The notes under the pieces are model-generated. The model ran no database searches, was not told the origin of the DNA, and saw only the letters and a list, made by a program, of their open reading frames with translations. The position numbers and the translations under genes were made by a program. From the NCBI RefSeq assembly GCF_900156415.1, contig NZ_FTNM01000005.1, forward strand, positions 248,001 to 312,000: a DNA stretch of 64,000 nt, read 5' to 3'. This DNA comes from Pontibacter lucknowensis (GTDB lineage Bacteria; Bacteroidota; Bacteroidia; Cytophagales; Hymenobacteraceae). Shown one piece after another: positions 35,022 to 43,319 of this stretch. How positions within the stretch are numbered: the stretch's first letter is position 1; every line of letters begins with the position of its first letter.

Positions 35022-35070
35022 ATACTTCAAGAAGTATGCCACAAATATAAGCAATTTGCGGCATACTTCT
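35022..35070 (-). promoter_or_regulatory. ssrA promoter framed by inverted repeats
   Basis: A perfect -7 element TATATTTG lies on the minus strand at 35042-35049, about 50 nt upstream of the mature tmRNA. It is enclosed by an 11-bp perfect inverted repeat, AGAAGTATGCC (35030-35040) and GGCATACTTCT (35060-35070), and next to a second palindrome ATACTTC-AA-GAAGTAT (35022-35037). The symmetry suggests an operator or a processing hairpin for the precursor. Confidence 0.6.
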
Positions 35071-35131
35071 ATCTGTTTTCTGTGTATAGAACACAATTAA
35101 CTGGTTCTAGGTTTCATGCTTGCGTAGCCTT

Positions 35132-36268
35132 TTACTTTACGGTCAGCATTTCCTGCTTTGTCATTTTAGGCGCTTCGTACAGGTCAATCAGGGAGTGCGT
35201 GTACTTAAGGTATTCCATCGGGTACTTTATCTGAAACACCTTCGGGATGTTAGCGCCGGCAGGCACCAGCATCAGAGAAGACTTTCCGTCGATCTTTTCG
35301 CGCTGCAGGGCTATACCTTCGCGGTTGTCGAACTTCACGTCGAAGTAGTACAGGTATGGGTATACCCAGCTCACGTATTTGCTCTTGGAAGTACCCGATA
35401 GGCTTCTAATCTCCAGCGCTTCGTAGTTAGTGGCAATTGCCTGCTGGAATTCCACTGCGTTGAGTGGCACGTTGTTGAGCACTGGCATTACGTCGAACTG
35501 GCCGTCGAGCATTACCCATTTGTTCAGGTCCGGCAAGAACACCTCCAGTACCACGTGACCAGCTCCGTATTCTATGGTTTCAACCTCCTTCATTTTCAGA
35601 CCCATGGTGCGGGCAGGCAGGTCAATTGCATTCAGAGCAGCTGTCGTTACGATGCCGTATTCCACGCAGCGGAAGTTCTTGCCCTCTTTCACCTCGGCCA
35701 GAATGGTCAGGGCATCAGGGCTGCTTGGCTCGTTCATGCCATCGTGCTTCCACTGGCGGTGTACCCAATTCACAATACGCAGCGCCTTTTCAGTATCGTT
35801 TTTAGCACCGGCTACTAGCGCATCCAGCTGGTACTGCTTGCGCAGCGTTTGCAAAAACTCGTTATTCTGATTCTGCTCGTACAGGAAGGTATAGCCCGAC
35901 ACTTCCTGCGCCTTGTTGAATTTCAGAGCTTCGTGGCCGTAACCTTTAAACTTAGTCAGGGCATAGTCTTCCTCGTTGAGCTGCACATAGAACCGGTACG
36001 ACTTACCCGGCTTCACCTGGAAAGAAATAGAGTCCAGGTCGGTACGGAACATCACATACGTTTTCTTGTTGTGCACCGGCACCAACATTACATCAGGCGA
36101 AAGCTCTGGCATAATGCTCCAGGTACCTTTTGTCCACTCCTTACCGATCTTATAGTCGGCTTTGGCAGCGTTGGCTTTGATTACAGGCAGGCCTTTGTAC
36201 TTCTGCTGCGCTAAGGCAGGCATGGCCAACACGAACAACACGAACAGGATTGATGATAACTTTTTCAT
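35132..36268 (-). CDS. Secreted transglutaminase-like protein
   Basis: 378 residues with a signal peptide (ending AMPALAQ). The C-terminal half is a transglutaminase-like (papain-fold) domain whose triad is visible: Cys201 in NFRCVEYG, His238 in GAGHVVLEV and Asp255 in VMLDGQFD. The N-terminal part is probably a beta-sandwich. Such proteins usually act as peptidases or amidases on the envelope; the substrate is unknown. Its promoter region carries the same sigma-54-like element and paired boxes as the FtsX operon, so it should belong to that regulon although a terminator separates the two units. Confidence 0.87.
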   Translation of the reverse strand: MKKLSSILFVLFVLAMPALAQQKYKGLPVIKANAAKADYKIGKEWTKGTWSIMPELSPDVMLVPVHNKKTYVMFRTDLDSISFQVKPGKSYRFYVQLNEEDYALTKFKGYGHEALKFNKAQEVSGYTFLYEQNQNNEFLQTLRKQYQLDALVAGAKNDTEKALRIVNWVHRQWKHDGMNEPSSPDALTILAEVKEGKNFRCVEYGIVTTAALNAIDLPARTMGLKMKEVETIEYGAGHVVLEVFLPDLNKWVMLDGQFDVMPVLNNVPLNAVEFQQAIATNYEALEIRSLSGTSKSKYVSWVYPYLYYFDVKFDNREGIALQREKIDGKSSLMLVPAGANIPKVFQIKYPMEYLKYTHSLIDLYEAPKMTKQEMLTVK

Positions 36269-36394
36269 AATTTTATTTTGCGCTTAATACTGTGTTATAG
36301 ATGATTTTTTATTTCGCTTTTATGTGATCTTTATCTTTCTCTTACCTGCGGGCTTGGTCTCAACGCTATACCTGCTGGCCTGCTGAAAGAGTAT

Positions 36395-36411
36395 AAGAAA
36401 GATCGGTGCCA
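36395..36411 (-). promoter_or_regulatory. Sigma-54-like promoter of the transglutaminase-like gene
   Basis: Minus-strand TGGCACCGATCTTTCTT: a full TGGCAC -24 box and, at the right distance, TTTCT where the consensus has TTGC. The matching element before the FtsX gene is TGGCATTTTTATTTCTT. Confidence 0.65.
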
Positions 36412-36465
36412 AAAAAACACAAAATGCTATAAATCAATAAATTAACTATAAATAAAATACATACC

Positions 36466-36482
36466 TGTTCGCTTTCGATACA
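36466..36482. promoter_or_regulatory. Proximal activator box (TGTTCGCTTTCGATACA)
   Basis: One of four related 17-bp words in the window, consensus TGTnCGyTTyyGAnACA, placed 55 bp upstream of the sigma-54-like element. Likely binding site of the NtrC-type regulator at 41943. Confidence 0.65.
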
Positions 36483-36499
36483 CCTGCATCTGACACATC

Positions 36500-36516
36500 T
36501 GTGCGTTTCTGAGACA
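36500..36516. promoter_or_regulatory. Distal activator box (TGTGCGTTTCTGAGACA)
   Basis: Second box, start-to-start distance 34 bp from the proximal one, the same spacing as in the FtsX control region. Confidence 0.6.
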
Positions 36517-36572
36517 ATCTTTTACCTACCGGTTCGTCGCACAATTTCTGCTGCCAACAATAGCTACCAAAT

Positions 36573-36605
36573 AAAAAAACCCTGCAAGCTGGTTGCTTGC
36601 AGGGT
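36573..36605 (-). terminator. Terminator of the FtsX-S41-DUF4932 operon
   Basis: ACCCTGCAAGC (36579-36589) and GCTTGCAGGGT (36595-36605) give a perfect 11-bp stem with a 5-nt loop; seven T follow on the minus strand. Confidence 0.92.
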
Positions 36606-36651
36606 CTGTTTCTGACCTGATCAATCGCTCAGTCCAAAATGCTGTGCTGTT

Positions 36652-37845
36652 TTATCGTTTTGCCTGTAGCTCTTTGCTCCAGTCTAACATCTCTGTATAC
36701 AGTTCGTCTATGCTTATCTGTGGATTATCCTTGTAGAGTGAGATCAGCTTCTGGTTAAAATCACCGAACCGGGCAAAGCCTCTACTTTGCTCCATCTGGC
36801 GTTCCATCAAAGGTATAAACGTAGCAACATCCTCGGCAGAGAACTTGTCCAGGCAGTAGAGCGAATAGATACCCCAGGTCATGTACTCGTTGAACACGTT
36901 GTAAGGCGAGCTGTAGGCGCTGGTACCATTCATTTCCACAACCCACTTTCCTCTGTCTGAAAAAATCTCGTTAATCTGTTTAATGTACTTGTCTGATGTC
37001 GGATTCACGAAATTGTGATCGATTTCTGTGAATACCACACGCGTTTCCAGCATCTCATTTACCTGTGTGTTATATTGAGAATCGGACTCGGCTCTGCATA
37101 CGAACATTACTGTTTGGCTAAAGCCATTATCTTCGAAACTTTGGGTAGCATGCGCACCACCCACCAGGGGAGAAAACGTAACACGGTAGTTTCCATACTT
37201 AAATCTAAACTTACTCTCCAGCCAGGCCTGCATCTGGTCTATCGGATTCAGGGAGCGGTAAGTCTTTATCAACTCGTTATAATATGGCTGGTGCCGCTTG
37301 TAGAATTTTCGAAAATCAGACTTTTGGGCAAAGTCCTCAATCAATGCAAGATTGGCTTTGATGGGGTCGTCCTGATTATCAAAACCCATTTTCTGAATGA
37401 TGCCTTCGTTTTTAATGTTGCCTTTTTTATCGAACACGTAGGCGCAGGCATTCATTTTCATGGCATAGTAGTACCAGTAGCTGTCATTGTCGAACACCTC
37501 CGTAATGTGCTTGTTTACCACATCCATAACAGGGTGATTCTTGTACGGTGAGAAATGCGCCATCACCTCTCTATAGTAGGGTGTGGTCATATCCACCATG
37601 TTCGAGTCCTGCTGCCCTATGGTGGATATGGCCACCAGAATGTTTGCCAGTTCGTGCACTTCTGGCACCTCTACCGCAAATTTGCCTTGATGCTCACGAA
37701 TGTACTTCTCCGTAAAGTTTACGTTCTTAGGCACATCCACTATTCCGGCAATGGCTTTATCATGCCCTGCCTGCCATATATAGCCAGCAGATAGGACGCA
37801 GGCTAATGCTACTCCCAAAGTATATTTCAGGATCTTCTTCTTCAT
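36652..37845 (-). CDS. Secreted DUF4932-like protein, possibly a degenerate metalloprotease
   Basis: 397 residues with an N-terminal signal or anchor (ILKYTLGVALACVLSAGYIW). I recognise DUF4932-like features only loosely. The segment VVFTEIDHNFVNPTSDKY resembles the HExxH-NFVNP zinc region I associate with that family, but the first His is Thr (TEIDH), so activity is doubtful. A downstream EYMTWGIYSLYCLD segment could supply the third ligand Glu. It is the last gene of the operon, 24 bp after the S41 peptidase. Function unknown. Confidence 0.72.
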   Translation of the reverse strand: MKKKILKYTLGVALACVLSAGYIWQAGHDKAIAGIVDVPKNVNFTEKYIREHQGKFAVEVPEVHELANILVAISTIGQQDSNMVDMTTPYYREVMAHFSPYKNHPVMDVVNKHITEVFDNDSYWYYYAMKMNACAYVFDKKGNIKNEGIIQKMGFDNQDDPIKANLALIEDFAQKSDFRKFYKRHQPYYNELIKTYRSLNPIDQMQAWLESKFRFKYGNYRVTFSPLVGGAHATQSFEDNGFSQTVMFVCRAESDSQYNTQVNEMLETRVVFTEIDHNFVNPTSDKYIKQINEIFSDRGKWVVEMNGTSAYSSPYNVFNEYMTWGIYSLYCLDKFSAEDVATFIPLMERQMEQSRGFARFGDFNQKLISLYKDNPQISIDELYTEMLDWSKELQAKR

Positions 37846-37869
37846 GGTTTAGCTAAAAGTAGGTTTGGT

Positions 37870-39255
37870 TTATTTTGATGCCAGCTTCTGTCCTTTTAAG
37901 TGCTTAAGCGCACGCTCCAGTACCGGATCTTTCTTCTGGATGTAGTCCTGCAGCGTCCTTTTCACTTCTATGTCAGGCTTTACACCATAGCCCACAAACT
38001 CACGGCCGTCGGGGTAGGTGTCCTTCTTCGTACAGATCCTGGCTCCACCTCCTCCAGGCAGATCAAATATAAAAGGCTGGCCTGTGCTCCCAAAGGAGTT
38101 CTCGCCAATTTTGGTCATGTGCTTCTGGTTGTCGGCGTAGATCAGGAAATCTTCGGCGGCAGAAGCTGTGTTGTGCCCGATGAGTATGGCGGTAGGCACA
38201 ATTACCTTATCGTTCTGTTTTACTTTATTCTGGGCCGGACTGTAGTCAAACTCATGCATCAGCCTGTCCTGGAAAGCGTTCAATGATTTAGCGGCCCAGG
38301 CATTATCAACCGTATCTTTTGGAGCTGTAAATGCACCCCATGCTTTATAGCTAGCCAGGTGTTGGCGTGTGGAGTTTTTCGAACCGTACAGCAGCGTATC
38401 GGGGCTTAGGTAATCGAGTATCTCACGGCCTATGGTGGTAGAACCGCCGCCGTTGGAGCGCAGGTCTATTATCAGGACTTTCGCTTTGCGCAGCTCCGGA
38501 AGCTTCTCCAGGAACAGCTCATTTATCTTCGGATCATGGAAGCCATTCAGGGCCAGGTGTGCTGTCTGGTCGGGATACCACTTCAGGGTCAGCAGCTCCC
38601 GCTTTTCAACGGAAGGGAATACTTCCTTTTCGGCAGTTTTGTCATGCGTCAGTGTCAATGCTTTCACCTTACCTTTCGGGGTTCTGTAGGTGATGTCATA
38701 CTTTTCCCCTTTCAGACCTTTCAGCATATTACTAACGGCCCAATCCATCAGCACATAATCCGTAGAAGAGGAAATATAAGGCAACACGTGCTGCTTCAGA
38801 TAGTCCGCTGTCGGCTGTCCGTTCACCTCAATTATCTCACTGCCCACCGGCACCTCATCTTTTATGCTAAGGTTGGTCCTTGTGACAATGGCTTTGTTAT
38901 CGATGTTGCTCAGGAAAATCCTGTACTTGCCAAACATGTCGTTGTACAGCAGGGTATCGATGCTTTTCGGGAAATAGATGTTGGTGTGACCGTCGTTGAG
39001 CAGGGCACAGAACTTCTGCAGCTCGCGGTAGTACTCGTAATCGTTTTTGGTGTGCTGCACGATGTTGATCGCCTCACGGTAGGCATTGTCCCACTTGGTC
39101 CGGTCCACCTTATCTAGGTATACGAAATTATAATTTGCTTCCTGCCAGAACTTCGACAGCCCGTATACCTTATCAGCAGCAGACAGCGTGTTAGGAATCT
39201 GGGCTTTCGTGACAAAGCCTGTTAGCAACATCAGCAATAATAGAAACTTTTTCAT
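37870..39255 (-). CDS. S41-family peptidase (C-terminal-processing type)
   Basis: 461 residues with a signal peptide (LLLLMLLTGFVTKAQ). A PDZ-like part (VPVGSEIIEVNGQPT) precedes the tail-specific protease domain: VLIIDLRSNGGGSTTIGREI, the nucleophile region ILIGHNTASAAEDFLIYA with candidate Ser, and a Lys a short way on (NQKHMTKIGENSFGSTGQ). The late GGARICTKKDTYPDGREFVG segment is typical. It is periplasmic or surface exposed and lies 41 bp after the FtsX permease gene, in one operon. Confidence 0.9.
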   Translation of the reverse strand: MKKFLLLLMLLTGFVTKAQIPNTLSAADKVYGLSKFWQEANYNFVYLDKVDRTKWDNAYREAINIVQHTKNDYEYYRELQKFCALLNDGHTNIYFPKSIDTLLYNDMFGKYRIFLSNIDNKAIVTRTNLSIKDEVPVGSEIIEVNGQPTADYLKQHVLPYISSSTDYVLMDWAVSNMLKGLKGEKYDITYRTPKGKVKALTLTHDKTAEKEVFPSVEKRELLTLKWYPDQTAHLALNGFHDPKINELFLEKLPELRKAKVLIIDLRSNGGGSTTIGREILDYLSPDTLLYGSKNSTRQHLASYKAWGAFTAPKDTVDNAWAAKSLNAFQDRLMHEFDYSPAQNKVKQNDKVIVPTAILIGHNTASAAEDFLIYADNQKHMTKIGENSFGSTGQPFIFDLPGGGGARICTKKDTYPDGREFVGYGVKPDIEVKRTLQDYIQKKDPVLERALKHLKGQKLASK

Positions 39256-39296
39256 AGGGTTATTTTATACTTTTGGCTTGATTTTACATGAATGAC

Positions 39297-41705
39297 TTAC
39301 TCCGTCCGCAGCGAACCGATCGGGTCGGCCATGGCTGTTTTGATGGCGTGAAAACTGAGTGTAAACATGGCGATGATGATGGTGGCAGCAAAGGCTGATG
39401 CAAAGATCCACCAGCTAAGCTCAGTGCGGTGGGCATAATCGCTGAGCCAGGAGTTCATCATGTACCAGCTCAAAGGCAGCGCAATGACATTGGCAATGAG
39501 CACCAGCTTCAGGAAGTCTTTGCTGAGCATGAATACGATACCCGACACTGACGCACCCAGTACCTTGCGCACACCGATCTCCTTCTTGCGCTGCTCCGCT
39601 GTAAACAACGCCAGCCCAAACAGACCGAGGCAGGAAATCACGATGGCTATACCTGCAAAATAATTGGTCAGCTTTGCGATGATGACCTCACTCTTGTATA
39701 TGCGTTCAAAAACATCATCCAGGAAGTGATACTCAAAAGGGAAAGCCGGATTATACTTTTGCAACACTCCTTCAATGTCGGCAAGCGCACTTGATGTGTT
39801 TCCGGGCTCTACTCTGGCATACAGGTAGCTAACGTTATCCGGATCAAGCTTGATGATAAGAGGAGCAGCACCAACCTGCATTCTCCTGGATTGGAAATTC
39901 TCGATCACGCCAATAATGCGTCCTTCCACGCCCCACAACTTAAGCCACTGGCCCACTGGCTCACTCATCTGCATCAGCCGTACTGCCTCTTCGTTTATGA
40001 CATAGTTGGCAGTGTCTGCGCCAAAGTCTTTTGAGAAGGTCCTTCCTTCTTTCAACCTCATACCCATGGCCTCAATTAATCCGTAGTCTACGTGCATGAA
40101 GTCTATCAGCACATCTGCTCCGGACTCCTTCCCCTTCCACTCCACATCGCCTGTGTTAGACCCCATCCACAGTGGGTTCTGGTCTGATGCCGCTACTGCC
40201 GAAACACCATTTATTTTCAGCATGTCTTGTTTTATAACTTCGAGGCGGTCTCGTATTTGTCCTTCTATAGGTATGAGCACCACGTTTTCACGCTGCAGAC
40301 CGATGTCTTTGGTGCGAATGAAATGCAGTTGCAGGTATACAACCAGCGTACACACGATCAGCAATGCCGACAGCATGAACTGGAACACCACCAGTCCTTT
40401 GCGGAAGAGGGTAACACGATCGTTGAGCTTCACCGTGCCTTTGAGCACCACCACCGGATCGAAGGAGGACAGGAAGAAGGCCGGATAGCTGCCCGACACA
40501 ATGCCGGTGAACAAAGCAACTCCTACGAGCAGCAGGATAAGTTCTGGGTCGGTCAGATCAAAAACTACAGCCTTTCCTGTGAGCTCATTAAAAGCCGGAA
40601 CCAGCATGCCTGTCAGGTTGGCGGCAATAAATAGCGCCAGAAATGCGATCAGCACAGATTCTATCATAAACTGCCGCACCAGTGAGCCTTTGCTGGCGCC
40701 GATGGCTTTACGAACGCCTACCTCTTTAGCCCGCTTGGCGGATCGTGCTGTTGCCAGGTTCATAAAATTGATGCAGGCAATCAACAGCAGGAAAACAGCC
40801 ACTACCGAGAAGAGCCTGACATACATGATCACCCCGCTCTCTGTTTTCCCTTTCCGGAAGTCGGAGTACAGACGAATATCTTTTAAAGGCTGCACAAACA
40901 AGTCTGTATCACGGGTGCCTTTATCGCCCTGTTTCAGGAAGAGCTTGATCTTGTCGTTGAAAGCTTCGACATCTACCCCCGGCTGTAGCTGCACATAGGT
41001 CCGTATGGAGTAGTTGCCCCATTCATTGATCCAACTATGTTGCGCTTCGTAATCCACAAAAGGCATGATATAGTCAAACTGAAGGGAAGAGTTTTTCGGC
41101 ACTGTGTGCATCACGCCCGATACGGTATAGCTTTCGATATCATTCAGCTTCATCATGTTGCCTACCACCTCGGTAGTTCCGAATAATTTTCGGGCCAGGC
41201 TATCGCTGATGACTACTGACTTAGGTTGCATGAGTACTTGTGCTGCGTCACCGTGCAGCAGCGGGAAAGAGAATACCTGAAAGAAGGTGGAGTCTGCATA
41301 GTAGCCTTTTCCCTTTATTGCCTTCTCTTCATAGCTGAACAGGTTTTCCTGATCCCAGGTCACGCGAATGGCATGCTGCACCTCCGGCAGTCCCTGCTGC
41401 ATGGCCGGCCCCAACCTGCCCGGTCCGGACTCAGTCGTCAGGTCATCGGAGCCAGGGTAATGCTGCCTTCCCATCACCCGGTATAACTGATCCACATTGG
41501 CATGAAAACGGTCAAAACTTAACTCATCCTTCACCCACAGCAGGATCAGGATGCTACAGGTCATACCCAGGGCAAGTCCAGAGACGTTGATCAGGGAGAA
41601 ACCTTTGTGCCGCAGCAGGTTGCGGTAAGCCATTTTGAGGTAGTTCGTCAGCATACTATTCGTCATCAAATCATCAAACTCTTTTCTCAGGATACCAATC
41701 AGCAT
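39297..41705 (-). CDS. FtsX/MacB-family ABC transporter permease
   Basis: 802 residues: an N-terminal membrane helix after the motif YLKMAYRNLLRHKGFSLIN, a periplasmic MacB_PCD domain, a first FtsX block (FLLLIACINFMNLATARSAKRAKEVGVRK region), three further helices, a second periplasmic domain and a second FtsX block (EQRKKEIGVRKVLGAS). This duplicated layout is common in Bacteroidota, where the ATPase is often encoded elsewhere; none is seen here. Such permeases act in lipoprotein release, peptide efflux or envelope stress by mechanotransmission. The ATG at 41705 lies about 20 nt downstream of the predicted sigma-54 start, supporting that start. Confidence 0.92.
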   Translation of the reverse strand: MLIGILRKEFDDLMTNSMLTNYLKMAYRNLLRHKGFSLINVSGLALGMTCSILILLWVKDELSFDRFHANVDQLYRVMGRQHYPGSDDLTTESGPGRLGPAMQQGLPEVQHAIRVTWDQENLFSYEEKAIKGKGYYADSTFFQVFSFPLLHGDAAQVLMQPKSVVISDSLARKLFGTTEVVGNMMKLNDIESYTVSGVMHTVPKNSSLQFDYIMPFVDYEAQHSWINEWGNYSIRTYVQLQPGVDVEAFNDKIKLFLKQGDKGTRDTDLFVQPLKDIRLYSDFRKGKTESGVIMYVRLFSVVAVFLLLIACINFMNLATARSAKRAKEVGVRKAIGASKGSLVRQFMIESVLIAFLALFIAANLTGMLVPAFNELTGKAVVFDLTDPELILLLVGVALFTGIVSGSYPAFFLSSFDPVVVLKGTVKLNDRVTLFRKGLVVFQFMLSALLIVCTLVVYLQLHFIRTKDIGLQRENVVLIPIEGQIRDRLEVIKQDMLKINGVSAVAASDQNPLWMGSNTGDVEWKGKESGADVLIDFMHVDYGLIEAMGMRLKEGRTFSKDFGADTANYVINEEAVRLMQMSEPVGQWLKLWGVEGRIIGVIENFQSRRMQVGAAPLIIKLDPDNVSYLYARVEPGNTSSALADIEGVLQKYNPAFPFEYHFLDDVFERIYKSEVIIAKLTNYFAGIAIVISCLGLFGLALFTAEQRKKEIGVRKVLGASVSGIVFMLSKDFLKLVLIANVIALPLSWYMMNSWLSDYAHRTELSWWIFASAFAATIIIAMFTLSFHAIKTAMADPIGSLRTE

Positions 41706-41734
41706 AGGAGTGAGCAGTTAGTATGCAAAAGGGC

Positions 41735-41751
41735 AAGAAATAAAAATGCCA
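41735..41751 (-). promoter_or_regulatory. Sigma-54-like promoter of the FtsX operon
   Basis: Minus-strand TGGCATTTTTATTTCTT, matching the element at 36395 in the TGGCAy and TTTCTT parts and in spacing. Transcription would start about 20 nt before the FtsX ATG. Confidence 0.65.
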
Positions 41752-41804
41752 CAATCAAAAACCGCTGATTTAAAGGCACTTACCAAAACACCATCCTATC
41801 AATG

Positions 41805-41821
41805 TGTCCGCTTCCGATACA
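41805..41821. promoter_or_regulatory. Proximal activator box (TGTCCGCTTCCGATACA)
   Basis: Lies 54 bp upstream of the FtsX sigma-54-like element; related to the boxes at 36466, 36500 and 41839. Confidence 0.65.
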
Positions 41822-41838
41822 CATACTGACGATACACC

Positions 41839-41855
41839 TGTGCGCTTTCGCAACA
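41839..41855. promoter_or_regulatory. Distal activator box (TGTGCGCTTTCGCAACA)
   Basis: Start-to-start 34 bp from the proximal box, as in the other control region. Situated about 90 bp before the regulator gene on the plus strand, so autoregulation is possible. Confidence 0.65.
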
Positions 41856-41942
41856 TATGGTGCAGGGCGCAAAAAACTGGCTTTACCTAAGGTAAAATTG
41901 CGAAATACTAATTATCTTCGAATTGAAATTTAACTTTTGCAT

Positions 41943-43319
41943 ATGGCTGCAGTTAAAAACGGACGGGTATTGGTAGTCGACGATGAGACAGATGTGCTCT
42001 TCGCCATGAAAATGTTGCTGAAGGCGGAGGTAAAGGAGGTCGTAACGGAGAAAAACCCGGAGAACCTGATGAGGCTGCTGGATAAGGAGCGTTTCGATGT
42101 CATCTTCCTGGATATGAACTTCAAGAGCGCGCTGCACACCGGCAACGAAGGCATCTACTGGCTCAGCCGAATACGTGAGAAAGACCCTAACGCCACCGTG
42201 ATCCTGATCACAGCTTATGGTGATGTAGAACTGGCCGTGCGCTCACTCAAAGAAGGCGCTTACGATTTTATAGTGAAGCCCTGGCACAACGACAAGCTGC
42301 TCGAGACCCTGCACCATGCCCTGGAGTCCAAGCAGCTGAAACAGAAAGGCCAGGCTGCGAAGCTCAAAACTGACAATGCTATACCTATACTTGGTGAGTC
42401 TGACGCCATACGGGAGGTGCTGTATAAGATCGACAAGATAGCGCCTACAGAAGCCAATGTATTGATACTGGGTGAAAACGGCACTGGCAAAGAGCTGGTG
42501 GCTCGGGCATTGCACCAGAAGTCTTTCCGGGCCGACAAGCCATTTGTAAGTGTAGATGTCGGTGCTCTAACCGATTCACTGTTCGAGAGTGAGTTGTTCG
42601 GCTATAAAAAAGGGGCTTTTACGGATGCCAAGGAAGACCGCATCGGTCGCTTTGAGGCTGCCAATGGTGGCACGCTGTTTCTGGATGAGATCGGTAACAT
42701 TTCACTGCCCATGCAGGCTAAGCTGCTCACCGTGCTGCAAAACCGACAGGTAACACCGCTGGGTTCTAATCAGCCTATACCTGTTGATATCCGACTGATC
42801 ACGGCGACCAATGCGCCCATCTACCAGTTGGCAGCCCAGAACCAGTTCCGCAAAGATTTGATCTACCGTATCAACACGGTGGAGATTTTGCTGCCTCCTT
42901 TGCGCGAACGCGGTGCCGACGTGGAGTTACTGGCACAGCACTTTGCCGCTTACTACGCCCCTAAAAATCATAAGGCTATACCTGCGTTCGACCCTGCTAC
43001 GCTCAAGAAGCTGCGACAGCACGCCTGGCCGGGTAACATCCGTGAGCTACAGCATGCTGTGGAGCGGGCCATCATCATGGCTGAAGGCAATGTGCTACAG
43101 CCACAGGACTTCAGCTTCTCGGCCATGGAGTTTGATGCACCTCAGACTACACCTGCCGGTGCACTGGTGTTTGACCAGCAGATGCCGCTCAGCGAGATTG
43201 AACGGGAGACGATCCGCCGTGTGATTGAGAAGAACAAAGGCAACATTTCCAAATCAGCCAAAGAACTGGGGCTTACCCGTACCGCCCTGTACCGCCGCCT
43301 GAACAAGCATGAAATTTAA
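41943..43319 (+). CDS. NtrC-family sigma-54-dependent response regulator
   Basis: Receiver (VVDDETD, phospho-acceptor Asp57 in [22 protein letters not shown]), AAA+ domain (Walker A GENGTGKE, Walker [10 protein letters not shown], arginine-finger region [10 protein letters not shown]) and a Fis-type helix-turn-helix ([20 protein letters not shown]). The sigma-54 contact loop reads GAFTDA instead of GAFTGA. The frame opens with TTG at 41937; I take the ATG at 41943. It is divergent from the FtsX operon with paired boxes between, and overlaps its kinase gene by 11 bp. It is the likely activator of both the FtsX operon and the transglutaminase-like gene. Confidence 0.95.
   Translation: MAAVKNGRVLVVDDETDVLFAMKMLLKAEVKEVVTEKNPENLMRLLDKERFDVIFLDMNFKSALHTGNEGIYWLSRIREKDPNATVILITAYGDVELAVRSLKEGAYDFIVKPWHNDKLLETLHHALESKQLKQKGQAAKLKTDNAIPILGESDAIREVLYKIDKIAPTEANVLILGENGTGKELVARALHQKSFRADKPFVSVDVGALTDSLFESELFGYKKGAFTDAKEDRIGRFEAANGGTLFLDEIGNISLPMQAKLLTVLQNRQVTPLGSNQPIPVDIRLITATNAPIYQLAAQNQFRKDLIYRINTVEILLPPLRERGADVELLAQHFAAYYAPKNHKAIPAFDPATLKKLRQHAWPGNIRELQHAVERAIIMAEGNVLQPQDFSFSAMEFDAPQTTPAGALVFDQQMPLSEIERETIRRVIEKNKGNISKSAKELGLTRTALYRRLNKHEI

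Larger units (their letters stand above)
36269..36651. other. Control region of the transglutaminase-like gene
   Basis: 383 bp without genes. It holds, from the gene outward, a sigma-54-like promoter (36395-36411), two 17-bp boxes (36466-36482 and 36500-36516) and the terminator of the FtsX operon (36573-36605). Confidence 0.7.

Noticed and set aside
41706-41942. Sigma-54 promoter with a perfect TGGCACG-N4-TTGC consensus before FtsX
   Set aside because: Only the degenerate TGGCAT-N5-TTTCTT is present; a TTGC word nearby is 4 bp too far from the GG.
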